Source of the DNA: Clostridium vincentii
Lineage (GTDB): Bacteria > Bacillota > Clostridia > Clostridiales > Clostridiaceae
Length of the DNA: 48,506 nt
NCBI RefSeq assembly: GCF_002995745.1
Contig: NZ_PVXQ01000026.1
Location: 1 to 48,506, forward strand
Direction: 5' to 3'
How positions within the stretch are numbered: position 1 is the stretch's first letter; each line of letters opens with the position of its first letter. A model generated the notes under the pieces. It ran no database searches. It had not been told where the DNA came from and worked only from the letters and a program-made list of their open reading frames with translations. Position numbers and translations under genes: made by a program. Positions 25,886 through 34,008 of this stretch are shown piece after piece.

Positions 25886-26680
25886 TTGGTAAACGAAAGG
25901 GTAATATTAACTAAAAAGGATTTAATACAGCAATTTAAAAGCTGTGGAGTGGCAGAAGGACAAACTATATTTGTCCATACATCATTAAAAAAACTGGGAT
26001 TTGTTGTAGGTGGAGCAGAGACTTTAATACGAGCACTACTTGAAATAGTAGGAAAAGAAGGAACGCTGATGATGCCATCACAAACTTGGAAGAATCGTGA
26101 TCCATCTACTGGAGTCCATCAGGAGGCACCAGAGGAATGGTGGCCTATAATTCGTCAAAATTGGCCTGCTTATGATAAAGAAGTTACACCTTCAATTACT
26201 ATGGGCATAGTTGCTGAAATGTTTAGAAAATGGCCGGGAGCAAAAAGAACAAACCATCCAGCTAGATCTATTGCAGCAGTAGGCAAGCACTCAGAATATA
26301 TTACTAAAGAACATGACTTAAGTAACATTTTCGGGGAAAATTCTCCTCTGGACAAATTATACAAATTAGACGGATATGTATTATTAATTGGTGTAGGATA
26401 TGAAAAGAATACATCATTACATCTAGCAGAAACTAGAGCTAATTTCTCAAGCAAAAAATTCAAAGATGAAAGTAGCGCTATTATGATTGATGGAGAGAGA
26501 AAGTGGGTTCTGTATAGTACTCAAGCAGTTAATGATGAAGATTTTGTTAGACTTGGATCAGAGTATGACAAAGAAAAAAATATTAAAGTCCATAAAGTAG
26601 GAAATGCAGAGGTGCGATTTATTAAGCAAAAACCGATGGTAGATTGGGTTGTTAAATGGATGGAAAGGAATAGAAAATAA
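25886..26680 (+). CDS. AAC(3)-family N-acetyltransferase
   Basis: A 264-residue member of the aminoglycoside 3-N-acetyltransferase family, which uses acetyl-CoA. Family marks are TIFVHTSLKKLGFVVGGAETLIRALLEIVGKEGTLMMPSQTW near the N-terminus, RTNHPARSIAAVGKHSEYI, the LDGYVLLIGVGYEKNTSLHLAE block with the active-site histidine, and an RFIKQKPMVDWVVKWM end. Chromosomal members of this family do not always give drug resistance, and no mobile-element sequence flanks it, so the physiological substrate is open. It starts with TTG at 25886 behind AAGGAGAA. Confidence 0.88.
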   Translation: MVNERVILTKKDLIQQFKSCGVAEGQTIFVHTSLKKLGFVVGGAETLIRALLEIVGKEGTLMMPSQTWKNRDPSTGVHQEAPEEWWPIIRQNWPAYDKEVTPSITMGIVAEMFRKWPGAKRTNHPARSIAAVGKHSEYITKEHDLSNIFGENSPLDKLYKLDGYVLLIGVGYEKNTSLHLAETRANFSSKKFKDESSAIMIDGERKWVLYSTQAVNDEDFVRLGSEYDKEKNIKVHKVGNAEVRFIKQKPMVDWVVKWMERNRK

Positions 26681-26767
26681 ATAGAAATTTAAATTCCTTA
26701 TTTATATTCTATTATTATTTAATAAGTTAACAGAGTGATACAATAGTTCACGAGGGAGAGATAAAGA

Positions 26768-27550
26768 ATGAATAAAAATATGCTTGTAAAGGATTGTATA
26801 AATGAAATCGGAAAATTTTTAGCAGTAAGAGATATAGATGAGTTAACTAGTGTGGCTTTAGAAAAAAAGTATTCACTAAATAAAGTAAAGTTATTAGTGT
26901 TACTTGGAAATTCAATCAGTAGTACAATAAAATGTGCAGTGGAAGCTTATAATAATGGAATATGCGAAAAAGTCTTAATTTGTGGAGGCATAGGACATTC
27001 AACTGAAATACTAAGAAATACAATAAAATCACATGATATATATAAATATATTGATCTAGATGGACAGTCAGAAGCAGATATTTTTTATCAAATAATAAAT
27101 AAGTATTATAATATTCCTAAAGATAAAATAATAATAGAAAATAAATCAACTAACTGTGGAGAGAATGCAAAAAAGGCTATAGAGCTATTGGATACTTTAA
27201 GTATAGATTATAGTTCAGTAATTTTAGTTCAAGACCCAACGATGCAACTTAGAACCTATGCATCGTTTCTAAAATATATAAACACAAAAGATGATATATT
27301 ATTAATAAATTATGCTCCATTCATACCAGTTGTAGATGATGATATAGCATTTGTTAATAAAGAAATTGATGGAATATGGACTATGGATAGATATATACAA
27401 CTTCTTATGGGCGAAATACCAAGGCTGAAAGATGATATTAATGGCTATGGACCTAATGGGAAAGGCTTTATTGAACATATTGATATACCATCTATAATAG
27501 ATGAAGCTTACAGTAAATTAGAAAATATTATTAGGATTAAAACTAGATAA
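26768..27550 (+). CDS. DUF218 / YdcF-family protein
   Basis: A 260-residue cytoplasmic protein of the DUF218 (YdcF/SanA/ElyC) superfamily. The Rossmann-like core includes KLLVLLGNSISSTIKCAVEAYNNGICEKVLICGGIGHSTEILR, the second motif IIIENKSTNCGENAKKAIELL and ILVQDPTMQLRTYASFLKYI. There is no membrane anchor, so it is of the YdcF type rather than the envelope-linked SanA type. E. coli YdcF is reported to bind S-adenosylmethionine, but no reaction is known. The gene stands alone between two nearly identical terminators. Confidence 0.85.
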   Translation: MNKNMLVKDCINEIGKFLAVRDIDELTSVALEKKYSLNKVKLLVLLGNSISSTIKCAVEAYNNGICEKVLICGGIGHSTEILRNTIKSHDIYKYIDLDGQSEADIFYQIINKYYNIPKDKIIIENKSTNCGENAKKAIELLDTLSIDYSSVILVQDPTMQLRTYASFLKYINTKDDILLINYAPFIPVVDDDIAFVNKEIDGIWTMDRYIQLLMGEIPRLKDDINGYGPNGKGFIEHIDIPSIIDEAYSKLENIIRIKTR

Positions 27551-27562
27551 AGTACTCTTACT

Positions 27563-27606
27563 TAAACACCTTGTCCATAAATTATCTTATTGACAAGGTG
27601 TTTTTA
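27563..27606 (+). terminator. Terminator of the DUF218 gene
   Basis: AACACCTTGTC (27565-27575) pairs with GACAAGGTGTT (27592-27602), followed by TTTT. The stem and the start of the loop (CCTTGTCCATAAATTA) repeat the terminator at 25774. Confidence 0.88.
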
Positions 27607-27728
27607 TGAATCAAAATAAAATTATGAAAAAAACAATATATCAAAAGATCTTTAGAATAAATATTCTCCTAGAATAAAAAATTACAATTGAGGTAAAACT
27701 AAACTTAATTGATTATAGGAGGAAGATT

Positions 27729-28244
27729 ATGTTTAGGATAAAAGATTTATATATGAAAAATATATATGATATCAAAGGGAAAAAAATTGGTTTATCTAAA
27801 GAAATTTATATAGATTTTTATAAGGGTGAGGTAATCGGAATAGGCATAGGAAGTTATTCAATAAGAAATAGAAATAACTATGTAAGCACTAGCGATATTA
27901 TTAATGTGGACAATAATATCTTAATAAAAAAAGCATTTAAGAAAGATTTTAAGGTAGATAAAGGGTTAAAATTCTCTGATATAAATGATATGGATGTTAT
28001 TGATAGATCCGGAAATCCAAAGGGCCTTGTGGAGGATATACTTATTGACGAAGAAAGTTTTCATATAAAAGGTCTTATAATTAGTTCTGGAATAATTGAT
28101 AAGATTTTAAGTGGACGCGAGGTAATTTTAATGAACAATGCTATTTTAGGTGAAGATAAAATTTTGTATTCAGGAGCAAGTGGTGTAGTGCTAAAAAACA
28201 TTCCCCACCATAGAGTAAAGTATGAATATTATAAAAAGGCATAG
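27729..28244 (+). CDS. PRC-barrel domain protein
   Basis: A 171-residue protein with two PRC-barrel-like halves: FRIKDLYMKNIYDIKGKKIGLSKEIYIDFYKGEVIGI (residues 1-38) and LKFSDINDMDVIDRSGNPKGLVEDILIDEESFHIKGLIIS (residues 81-120). PRC barrels are small beta domains found in ribosome-maturation, photosynthetic and sporulation proteins; this two-domain form is like YrrD of Bacillus, which is also near alaS. No specific function is known. The SD is AGGAGGAAG. Its last 23 bases overlap the AI-2E-family gene, so the two are coupled. Confidence 0.8.
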   Translation: MFRIKDLYMKNIYDIKGKKIGLSKEIYIDFYKGEVIGIGIGSYSIRNRNNYVSTSDIINVDNNILIKKAFKKDFKVDKGLKFSDINDMDVIDRSGNPKGLVEDILIDEESFHIKGLIISSGIIDKILSGREVILMNNAILGEDKILYSGASGVVLKNIPHHRVKYEYYKKA

Positions 28245-29253
28245 AGCGCTATTCCTAAGGATAGGGATTATATTAATTATATTATCTATAATTTTATTAT
28301 ATTTATTTTGTCAGAATTTTAAGGAAGTAATCGATATAATAGGAATTTCACTTGTTATTTCTTATATACTAAGACCTATAAAAAGATTAATACAAAAAAA
28401 GAATAAAATTAAAAATTCAACTGCATCTTTAATTGTAATATTAACTACAATATTGTTATGCTTAAGTGCAATAGTTTTATTGGTTCCTATTGTATTTAAG
28501 GAAATTAATAATTTAGGTCCTACTATTGAAAAACTAATAAGTTTTCTTGAGGATACTGTAGAAAAATCTAAAATTTTAGATTCAGCCTTTATAAAGTCTT
28601 TATATGACCAAGTACGTAGCAAAATGGATACTGTTATGTTTTCTATGTCAGAAGTGTTAGTAAACTATATTTTAATTTTCAGTGAAAATGTATTAAGTTT
28701 AGCTCTAATTCCAGTTGTCACCTATTATTTGCTTACGGATAGTGATAGAATTAGTAAAAAGTGCTATTACATTGTGCCCTTGAAAAAAAGAGTAGTTGTA
28801 AAGAAAATAATTATGGATATAGATATGCTTCTAGGAAAATATATCTTAAGTCAGATATTGCTTTCACTAATTGTAGGAGTAGTTACTTTTGTTATACTAA
28901 TCGTTTTAGACGTAAAGTTTTCATTGGCCTTGTCAATATTAAATGGAGTAGTTAATATTATTCCCTACTTTGGACCTATAGTTGGTGGAGTACCGATTAT
29001 TTTTATAGCACTACTGGATTCTCCTACAAAAGGATTATGGGCTGCTGTGGCAATTTTAATTCTTCAACAAATAGAAGGTAATATATTATCCCCTAAAATT
29101 ACAGGAGACAGTACAAACATACATCCATTAGTAATACTGTTTCTACTTCTACTTGGAGAAAAATTTGGAGGGTTTCTAGGTATGGTAATAGCAATTCCAA
29201 TAGGTGTTATAATAAAAGTGATTTATGAGGATATAAACTATTATCTATTTTAG
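28222..29253 (+). CDS. AI-2E family transporter (PerM/YtvI-like membrane protein)
   Basis: A 343-residue membrane protein with about seven hydrophobic segments: residues 10-28, 35-48, 66-92, 148-170, 210-232, 234-262 and 300-330. The C-terminal block GVVNIIPYFGPIVGGVPIIFIAL and QQIEGNILSPKITGDSTNIHPLVILFLLLLG is the mark of this family. Members move small solutes or ions and only a few have anything to do with autoinducer-2, so no substrate is given. It starts inside the previous gene. The position before alaS is conserved in Bacillus (YrrI). Confidence 0.88.
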   Translation: MNIIKRHRALFLRIGIILIILSIILLYLFCQNFKEVIDIIGISLVISYILRPIKRLIQKKNKIKNSTASLIVILTTILLCLSAIVLLVPIVFKEINNLGPTIEKLISFLEDTVEKSKILDSAFIKSLYDQVRSKMDTVMFSMSEVLVNYILIFSENVLSLALIPVVTYYLLTDSDRISKKCYYIVPLKKRVVVKKIIMDIDMLLGKYILSQILLSLIVGVVTFVILIVLDVKFSLALSILNGVVNIIPYFGPIVGGVPIIFIALLDSPTKGLWAAVAILILQQIEGNILSPKITGDSTNIHPLVILFLLLLGEKFGGFLGMVIAIPIGVIIKVIYEDINYYLF

Positions 29254-29280
29254 CAATATAATGGGCTTATTACAAAAATA

Positions 29281-29309
29281 TTGACAGATGATAAAAGTTA
29301 AAATATAAT
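29281..29309 (+). promoter_or_regulatory. Promoter of the alaS leader
   Basis: TTGACA (29281-29286), a 17-base spacer and a perfect TATAAT (29304-29309). It drives the T-box leader and alaS. Confidence 0.88.
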
Positions 29310-29317
29310 TTTAGTTA

Positions 29318-29521
29318 AATGAATATTAAGTGTTGATTAGAATAAGTAGATTTTATTTTCTATCCAGAGAGAAAGTGGTTTGGTGAAAACTTTTTAGGAA
29401 ATATTTCGAAGCTATCTAGGAGCTATAATTAAACTAAGAGATGCTTTTTTTAAAGTATAATTAGGGTGGTACCGCGGAAGAGTTGCTTTCGTCCCTTTAT
29501 GTAGGGATGAAGGCTTTTTTA
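29318..29521 (+). promoter_or_regulatory. T-box riboswitch controlling alaS
   Basis: The T-box core AGGGTGGTACCGCGG is at 29463-29477. The UGGU in it would pair with the ACCA end of uncharged alanine tRNA, giving the expected U for an A discriminator. Stem I includes AGAGAG near 29367. GCT at 29411-29413 (in CGAAGCTATC) is a likely alanine specifier codon. The terminator stem is GCTTTCGTCCC (29485-29495) with GGGATGAAGGC (29504-29514) and six T. Uncharged tRNA-Ala would stabilise the antiterminator and allow alaS expression. Confidence 0.93.
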
Positions 29522-29546
29522 TATTTAATTTGATGGAGGAGACATA

Positions 29547-32186
29547 ATGAATAAAATTGGTACAAATAATCTAAGAGAAGAATTTTTAAAATTCTTTGAA
29601 GAAAAAGAACATTTGAGAATGGATAGTTTTTCTCTTGTTCCTAAAAATGATAAGAGTTTATTGTTAATAAATGCTGGTATGGCACCTCTTAAGCCATATT
29701 TTACAGGAGTACAAAAACCCCCAAGAACCAGAATTACTACATGCCAAAAGTGTATAAGAACTGGTGACATAGAAAATGTTGGTAAGACTTCAAGGCACGG
29801 AACATTCTTTGAAATGCTTGGTAACTTTTCTTTTGGAGATTATTTTAAAGAGGAAATAATTTCATGGGCATGGGAATTTATAACTGAAAAGTTGGAAATA
29901 TCAAAGGATAGATTGTACGTAACAATATACATGGAAGATGATGAAGCTTTTGAAATTTGGAAAAGTAAGACTGATATAGATCCAAGTAGAATTTTCAAAT
30001 TAGGTAAAGATGATAATTTCTGGGAGATAGGTGTTGGCCCATGCGGACCGTGTACAGAAATTCATTATGATAGAGGCCAAGAGACTATAACAAATGTAGA
30101 TGACTTCTTAAAGGCAGCAGATTCCGATAGAGTAGTTGAATTTTGGAATCTTGTATTTACTCAATTTGATAAGGATGAAAATGGCAACTACAATAAACTT
30201 AAAAATCCCAATATAGATACAGGTATGGGACTTGAAAGAATAGCTGCTATTATGCAAGGTGTTGATAATATATTTGAAATTGATACTGTTAAGAATATAT
30301 TAGTTAAAGTTGCCAAACTTTCAGGAGTTAAGTATGGAGAAGATAAGAATAAGGATATATCTTTAAGAATTATTACTGATCATGTTAAAAGTGTCGTTAT
30401 GTTAATATCTGATGGTGTTGCACCAAGTAATGAGGGTAGAGGCTATGTTCTTAGAAGATTGCTTAGAAGAGCAGCAAGACATGGTAGACTACTTGGTATT
30501 AAAGGGTTATTTTTAAGTGAAATAGTTGATGAAGTAGTTAAAAATTATGGTGGAGCATATAAAGAACTTATAGAAACTCAATCATATATTGAAAAAATAG
30601 TATCTTTAGAAGAAGAAAGATTTAATGAAACTTTAGATTTAGGAATGAATATACTTTTAGGCTATATTGATGAAGTTATTGAGAGTAAGAAGGATACATT
30701 AGATGGTGAAAAAGCATTTAAACTTTATGATACTTTTGGATTTCCTTATGAATTAACAGAAGAAATATGTGAAGAAAAAGCATTGAAAGTAGATAGAGAA
30801 GTTTTCAATAAGGAAATGGAAAAACAAAGAACAAAAGCTAGAAGTGCAAGAGGTAAATCTTCTTACATGGGTAGTGATGAACTTCCTATAAACAAAATTG
30901 ATTCTGGAATCAGTAGTGAATTTATTGGTCATTCAGAAGTTGAAACTCAAGCAACTATTTTAGTCCTTGCTGATGATAAAGATTTTAAGACTGAATTAAT
31001 TAAGGGTGAAAAGGGATTTCTAGTAACTGATAAAACAACTTTTTATGCTGAAATGGGTGGTCAAGTTGGAGATAAAGGCGAGATTTTAGGTAATAATTTT
31101 AAGGCAATAGTTTATGATACTAAAAAGAATATTGGAGGAAAGATAATTCATTATGTCAAGGTAATTGAAGGTATCCTTAAAAAAGGATCAGAGGTTACAT
31201 TAAGGGTTAATAAATTAAGAAGAAACAATATTTCTAAAAATCATACAGCAACTCATATGCTTCAAGAAGCTTTAAAGGAAGTTATAGGAGAACATATTAA
31301 TCAAGCAGGTTCATTTGTTGATGAAGAAAAGTTAAGATTTGATTTCACTCACTTCCAAGGGTTAACATCAGTTGAGCTTGAAAAGGTTGAATCTTTAGTT
31401 AACGAAAAGATTATGGAAGCATTTCAAGTAAATACAGTTCTTATGACTTTAGATGAAGCTAAAGAAAGCGGTGCAATGGCCTTATTTGATGATAAATATG
31501 GAGATAAGGTTAGGGTTGTATCAGTTGGAGAGTTCTCAAGGGAATTATGTGGTGGAACTCACGTTAGAAATTCTGGAGAAATAGGCTTATTTAAGATACT
31601 TACAGAATCAGGGGTAGCTGCTGGCATACGTAGAATTGAAGCTGTAACTGGATTTAACTCTATAAAATATGTAGAAGAGAAGCAAAGACTTCTTAAGGAT
31701 GCTTGTCATATTTTAAAATGTAATGACAAGGATATAGTAAATAGAATAAATGCACAAACTTTAGAAATCAAAGAAAAAGACAATGAAATAACTGAACTTA
31801 AAGTTAAGCTTACAAGTGGGGCTGAGGAAGATATATTGAAATCTGCTAAAGAAATAAAAGGTACTACAGTCATTGCTTACGCTCTAGAGGATGTTGACGC
31901 AGGTGCATTAAGAGATTTAGCAGAAAAGCTTAAAAATAAGATAGGACATGGAGTTGTGGTTCTATTAAGTAACACAAATGGAAAGGTTAATTTAGTAGCT
32001 ATGGCAACTAAAGATAGCTTAGCTTCAGGAGTACATTGTGGTAATATTATAAAGGCAGTAGCTTCAATTGTTGGCGGTGGCGGCGGCGGTAGACCTGATA
32101 TGGCACAAGCTGGTGGAAAAAATCCTGAAATGATAAACGAAGCTGTAGAGAAGGTTTTTGATCTAGTTAATTCTTCCTTAAAGTAG
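29547..32186 (+). CDS. alaS: Alanyl-tRNA synthetase
   Basis: An 879-residue class II synthetase. The N-terminal catalytic core shows [24 protein letters not shown] (motif 1), [40 protein letters not shown] (motif 2) and [12 protein letters not shown] (motif 3). The editing domain has the zinc ligands in [13 protein letters not shown] and [12 protein letters not shown]. The C-terminal DHHA1-type domain ends with [22 protein letters not shown]. The length is standard. Expression is set by the T-box just upstream. SD ATGGAGGAG. Confidence 0.98.
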   Translation: MNKIGTNNLREEFLKFFEEKEHLRMDSFSLVPKNDKSLLLINAGMAPLKPYFTGVQKPPRTRITTCQKCIRTGDIENVGKTSRHGTFFEMLGNFSFGDYFKEEIISWAWEFITEKLEISKDRLYVTIYMEDDEAFEIWKSKTDIDPSRIFKLGKDDNFWEIGVGPCGPCTEIHYDRGQETITNVDDFLKAADSDRVVEFWNLVFTQFDKDENGNYNKLKNPNIDTGMGLERIAAIMQGVDNIFEIDTVKNILVKVAKLSGVKYGEDKNKDISLRIITDHVKSVVMLISDGVAPSNEGRGYVLRRLLRRAARHGRLLGIKGLFLSEIVDEVVKNYGGAYKELIETQSYIEKIVSLEEERFNETLDLGMNILLGYIDEVIESKKDTLDGEKAFKLYDTFGFPYELTEEICEEKALKVDREVFNKEMEKQRTKARSARGKSSYMGSDELPINKIDSGISSEFIGHSEVETQATILVLADDKDFKTELIKGEKGFLVTDKTTFYAEMGGQVGDKGEILGNNFKAIVYDTKKNIGGKIIHYVKVIEGILKKGSEVTLRVNKLRRNNISKNHTATHMLQEALKEVIGEHINQAGSFVDEEKLRFDFTHFQGLTSVELEKVESLVNEKIMEAFQVNTVLMTLDEAKESGAMALFDDKYGDKVRVVSVGEFSRELCGGTHVRNSGEIGLFKILTESGVAAGIRRIEAVTGFNSIKYVEEKQRLLKDACHILKCNDKDIVNRINAQTLEIKEKDNEITELKVKLTSGAEEDILKSAKEIKGTTVIAYALEDVDAGALRDLAEKLKNKIGHGVVVLLSNTNGKVNLVAMATKDSLASGVHCGNIIKAVASIVGGGGGGRPDMAQAGGKNPEMINEAVEKVFDLVNSSLK

Positions 32187-32215
32187 TGTACAAGTGACAT
32201 AACTTATAGTATAAT
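32187..32215 (+). promoter_or_regulatory. Possible promoter for ireB
   Basis: TATAAT at 32210-32215 with TGTACA (32187-32192, four of six matches to -35) 17 bases before it. It would let ireB-ruvX be expressed independently of the T-box. Confidence 0.5.
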
Positions 32216-32230
32216 TAAATTAGTATATAT

Positions 32231-32260
32231 ATTATTTTTAGTGGGTATACTAAAAATAAT
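32231..32260. repeat. Perfect 12-bp inverted repeat in the alaS-ireB gap
   Basis: ATTATTTTTAGT (32231-32242) and ACTAAAAATAAT (32249-32260) flank GGGTAT. No T-run follows, so it is not a usual terminator. It lies about 16 bases after the probable -10 box, in the start of the ireB transcript, and could be an operator or a 5' stabilising hairpin. Confidence 0.6.
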
Positions 32261-32301
32261 AGAGACATTTTTAGTACTTTGTAAGGGGGTGAGCTGCATA
32301 T

Positions 32302-32559
32302 ATGAGTGACAATATAGAACAGACAATGCAATTTGATGTAGCAAAGAATAAGGAAGTTTTAACAAAAACAATCTTAACAGAGGTTTATGATTCATTACAA
32401 AAAAAAGGTTATAATCCAATTAATCAACTTGTTGGATATCTAATTTCTGGAGACCCTACTTACATTACAAATTATAACGGAGCAAGAGCGCTGGTAAGAA
32501 AACTTGAGAGAGATGAAATTCTTGAAGAAGTAATAAAATCTTATTTACAGATAAAATAA
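32302..32559 (+). CDS. ireB: IreB-family regulatory phosphoprotein (UPF0297)
   Basis: An 85-residue member of the YrzL/IreB family. In Enterococcus, IreB is phosphorylated by the PASTA kinase IreK and limits cephalosporin resistance. The conserved N-terminal TMQFDVAKNKEVLTKTILTEVYDSLQKKGYNPINQLVGYLISGDPTYITNY fills most of the protein, and the threonines in the first ten residues (EQTMQFD) are the phosphorylation zone in the family. The neighbours alaS and ruvX are the conserved Firmicutes arrangement. Confidence 0.93.
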   Translation: MSDNIEQTMQFDVAKNKEVLTKTILTEVYDSLQKKGYNPINQLVGYLISGDPTYITNYNGARALVRKLERDEILEEVIKSYLQIK

Positions 32560-32587
32560 AAGGTGCCCGTTAGAACGGGCACCTTTT
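32558..32587 (+). terminator. Hairpin between ireB and ruvX
   Basis: A perfect 13-bp, G+C-rich stem (32558-32570 with 32575-32587, loop TAGA). The T stretch is part of the stem and nothing T-rich follows except TTTAAAT, so it is probably a partial terminator or an mRNA-processing or stabilising hairpin within the operon. Confidence 0.65.
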
Positions 32588-32614
32588 AAATATGTTTGAG
32601 TCTAGGAGTTAATA

Positions 32615-33034
32615 ATGAGAATATTAGGTTTAGATATGGGTCAAAAGACCATAGGAGTAGCAATTTCTGATCCCTTAGGATTCACAGCACAGGGGATTAC
32701 AACCATTAGACGTGAAAAAAAGATTAAGGATATAGAAGAATTAAAGGTAATATGTAAAAAATATTCAGTTGAAAGCATAGTTGTAGGTTTACCTAAAAAT
32801 ATGGATGGAAGTATGGGCTTTGCTTGTGATAGAATCATGGAATTTGCTGAAATTATAAAAGAAGAAATAGGTTTAAAAGTTGAATTCTGGGATGAAAGAC
32901 TTACAACAGTAGCAGCTAATCGTGCAATGCTTGAAGCTGATCTATCTCGTAGTAAAAGAAAGAAAATTGTTGATAAGATGGCCGCGACTTATATACTCCA
33001 AGGATACTTGGATAGAATATATAATTTTAAATAA
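32615..33034 (+). CDS. ruvX: Putative pre-16S rRNA nuclease / Holliday junction resolvase (RuvX/YqgF)
   Basis: A 139-residue RNase H-fold nuclease. The active-site acids are in [20 protein letters not shown] (first Asp), [13 protein letters not shown] and [43 protein letters not shown] (WDERLTT). The family is linked both to resolving recombination junctions and to trimming the 5' end of 16S rRNA; the second role has the better support in E. coli. The length is normal. Confidence 0.95.
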   Translation: MRILGLDMGQKTIGVAISDPLGFTAQGITTIRREKKIKDIEELKVICKKYSVESIVVGLPKNMDGSMGFACDRIMEFAEIIKEEIGLKVEFWDERLTTVAANRAMLEADLSRSKRKKIVDKMAATYILQGYLDRIYNFK

Positions 33035-33064
33035 TAGTTTATTATAAAAAGGAGGAATATTAAA

Positions 33065-33331
33065 ATGGTAAAAGAATTAGAATTTATTTATTTACTTGAT
33101 GAAGAAGGTGTAGAACAAAAAATGAGAGTAATTACTTTCTTTAAGATAGAAGATTTAAATAAGGAATATGTTGTAGTTACACCGGCAGAAGTTGATCTTG
33201 AGGAAGCATATGTTTTAAAATACGTTGTTGACACAGATGGAAATGAAAGCTATGAAACAATAGAAGACGAAGTAGAATTTGATATGGTTTCAGAAACTTA
33301 TGAGCTTCTTATGGAAGAAGATATTGAATAG
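33065..33331 (+). CDS. DUF1292 family protein (YrzB)
   Basis: An 88-residue acidic protein of the DUF1292 family. It shows the pattern EFIYLLDEEGVEQKMRVITFFKIEDLNKEYVVVTPAE and a very acidic tail. It nearly always follows ireB and ruvX in Firmicutes. The function is unknown. A strong SD (AAGGAGGAA) is present. Confidence 0.9.
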   Translation: MVKELEFIYLLDEEGVEQKMRVITFFKIEDLNKEYVVVTPAEVDLEEAYVLKYVVDTDGNESYETIEDEVEFDMVSETYELLMEEDIE

Positions 33332-33369
33332 TTAATATATATTTTTTATGAAAAGAGAGGGTGTGTCAA

Positions 33370-33831
33370 GTGGATAGGGTTATAAAGATAGACTATGATG
33401 CTCTTAAAGTGGATTTAAAAAAGAAGGGCTATAAGCTTACCCCACAAAGAAGAGCTATTGTTGATACTATAGTAGATAATGAGGGTAAACATTTAACAGC
33501 GGAAGAGATTTATGATGAAGTAAAAATTAATTGCCCTGAGATAGGGCTTGCAACTGTTTATAGGACTATTTTATTATTAGAAGAAATCGGGATAGTTTCT
33601 AGATTGCAATTAAATGATGGCTGTAGTAGATATGAATTAGTTCATGGTGACGAAAGACATAGACATCATCACCTTGTATGCAATAAATGTAATGCACTAA
33701 TTGAGGTAGAAGATGATTTGTTGGACGAACTTGAAGCAAGCATTGAAAAACAATATGGATTTCATATAGTAGATCATTCAGTTAAGTTTTTTGGAATATG
33801 TAGTGATTGCCAAAGTAAACTAGATGAATAA
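33370..33831 (+). CDS. fur: Fur-family metal-dependent repressor
   Basis: A 153-residue Fur-family regulator. It has the winged helix YKLTPQRRAIVDTIVDNEGKHLTAEEIYDEVKINCPEIGLATVYRTILLLEEIGIVSRL, the regulatory metal segment HGDERHRHHHLVCNKCNALIEVEDD, and two CxxC structural zinc pairs (CNKC and CSDC). FHIVDHSVKFFGICSDCQ is closer to Fur than to PerR or Zur, so iron is the likely signal. GTG at 33370 is preferred to GTG at 33361 because AGAGAGGG is then eight bases upstream. It follows DUF1292 by 38 bases. Confidence 0.9.
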   Translation: MDRVIKIDYDALKVDLKKKGYKLTPQRRAIVDTIVDNEGKHLTAEEIYDEVKINCPEIGLATVYRTILLLEEIGIVSRLQLNDGCSRYELVHGDERHRHHHLVCNKCNALIEVEDDLLDELEASIEKQYGFHIVDHSVKFFGICSDCQSKLDE

Positions 33832-33876
33832 AATGATAAGAAAAAATCAAATTATTACCTAGAGTTATAATTTATG

Positions 33877-33947
33877 TTGACTTTTGTCAAAATAGAGATT
33901 ATAATAAAAATTGTGTTATAAAATTGGGTACAAGTGTATCCAATTTT
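33877..33947 (+). promoter_or_regulatory. typA promoter with overlapping palindrome and 5' hairpin
   Basis: TTGACT (33877-33882), a 17-base spacer and TATAAT (33900-33905). The -35 box is half of a palindrome, TTGAC-TTTT-GTCAA (33877-33890). The transcript would begin near 33912 and almost at once form an 11-bp hairpin (33920-33930 with 33937-33947), followed by ATTTTGG. The hairpin may be an attenuator or a stabilising 5' structure. Confidence 0.7.
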
Positions 33948-34008
33948 ATTTTGGAAAAAATTTATTTATAGGTTTACATAAAAGGAAACCAAATTTTGGA
34001 GGTAAATA

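Noticed and set aside
25772..27606. The repeated CCTTGTCC hairpins as ends of an insertion element
   Set aside because: They are followed by T-runs and work as terminators; there are no target-site duplications or transposase.
31877..32200. 107-codon minus-strand reading frame inside alaS
   Set aside because: Antisense to the conserved alaS C-terminus, without SD; low-complexity proline run from the glycine codons of alaS.
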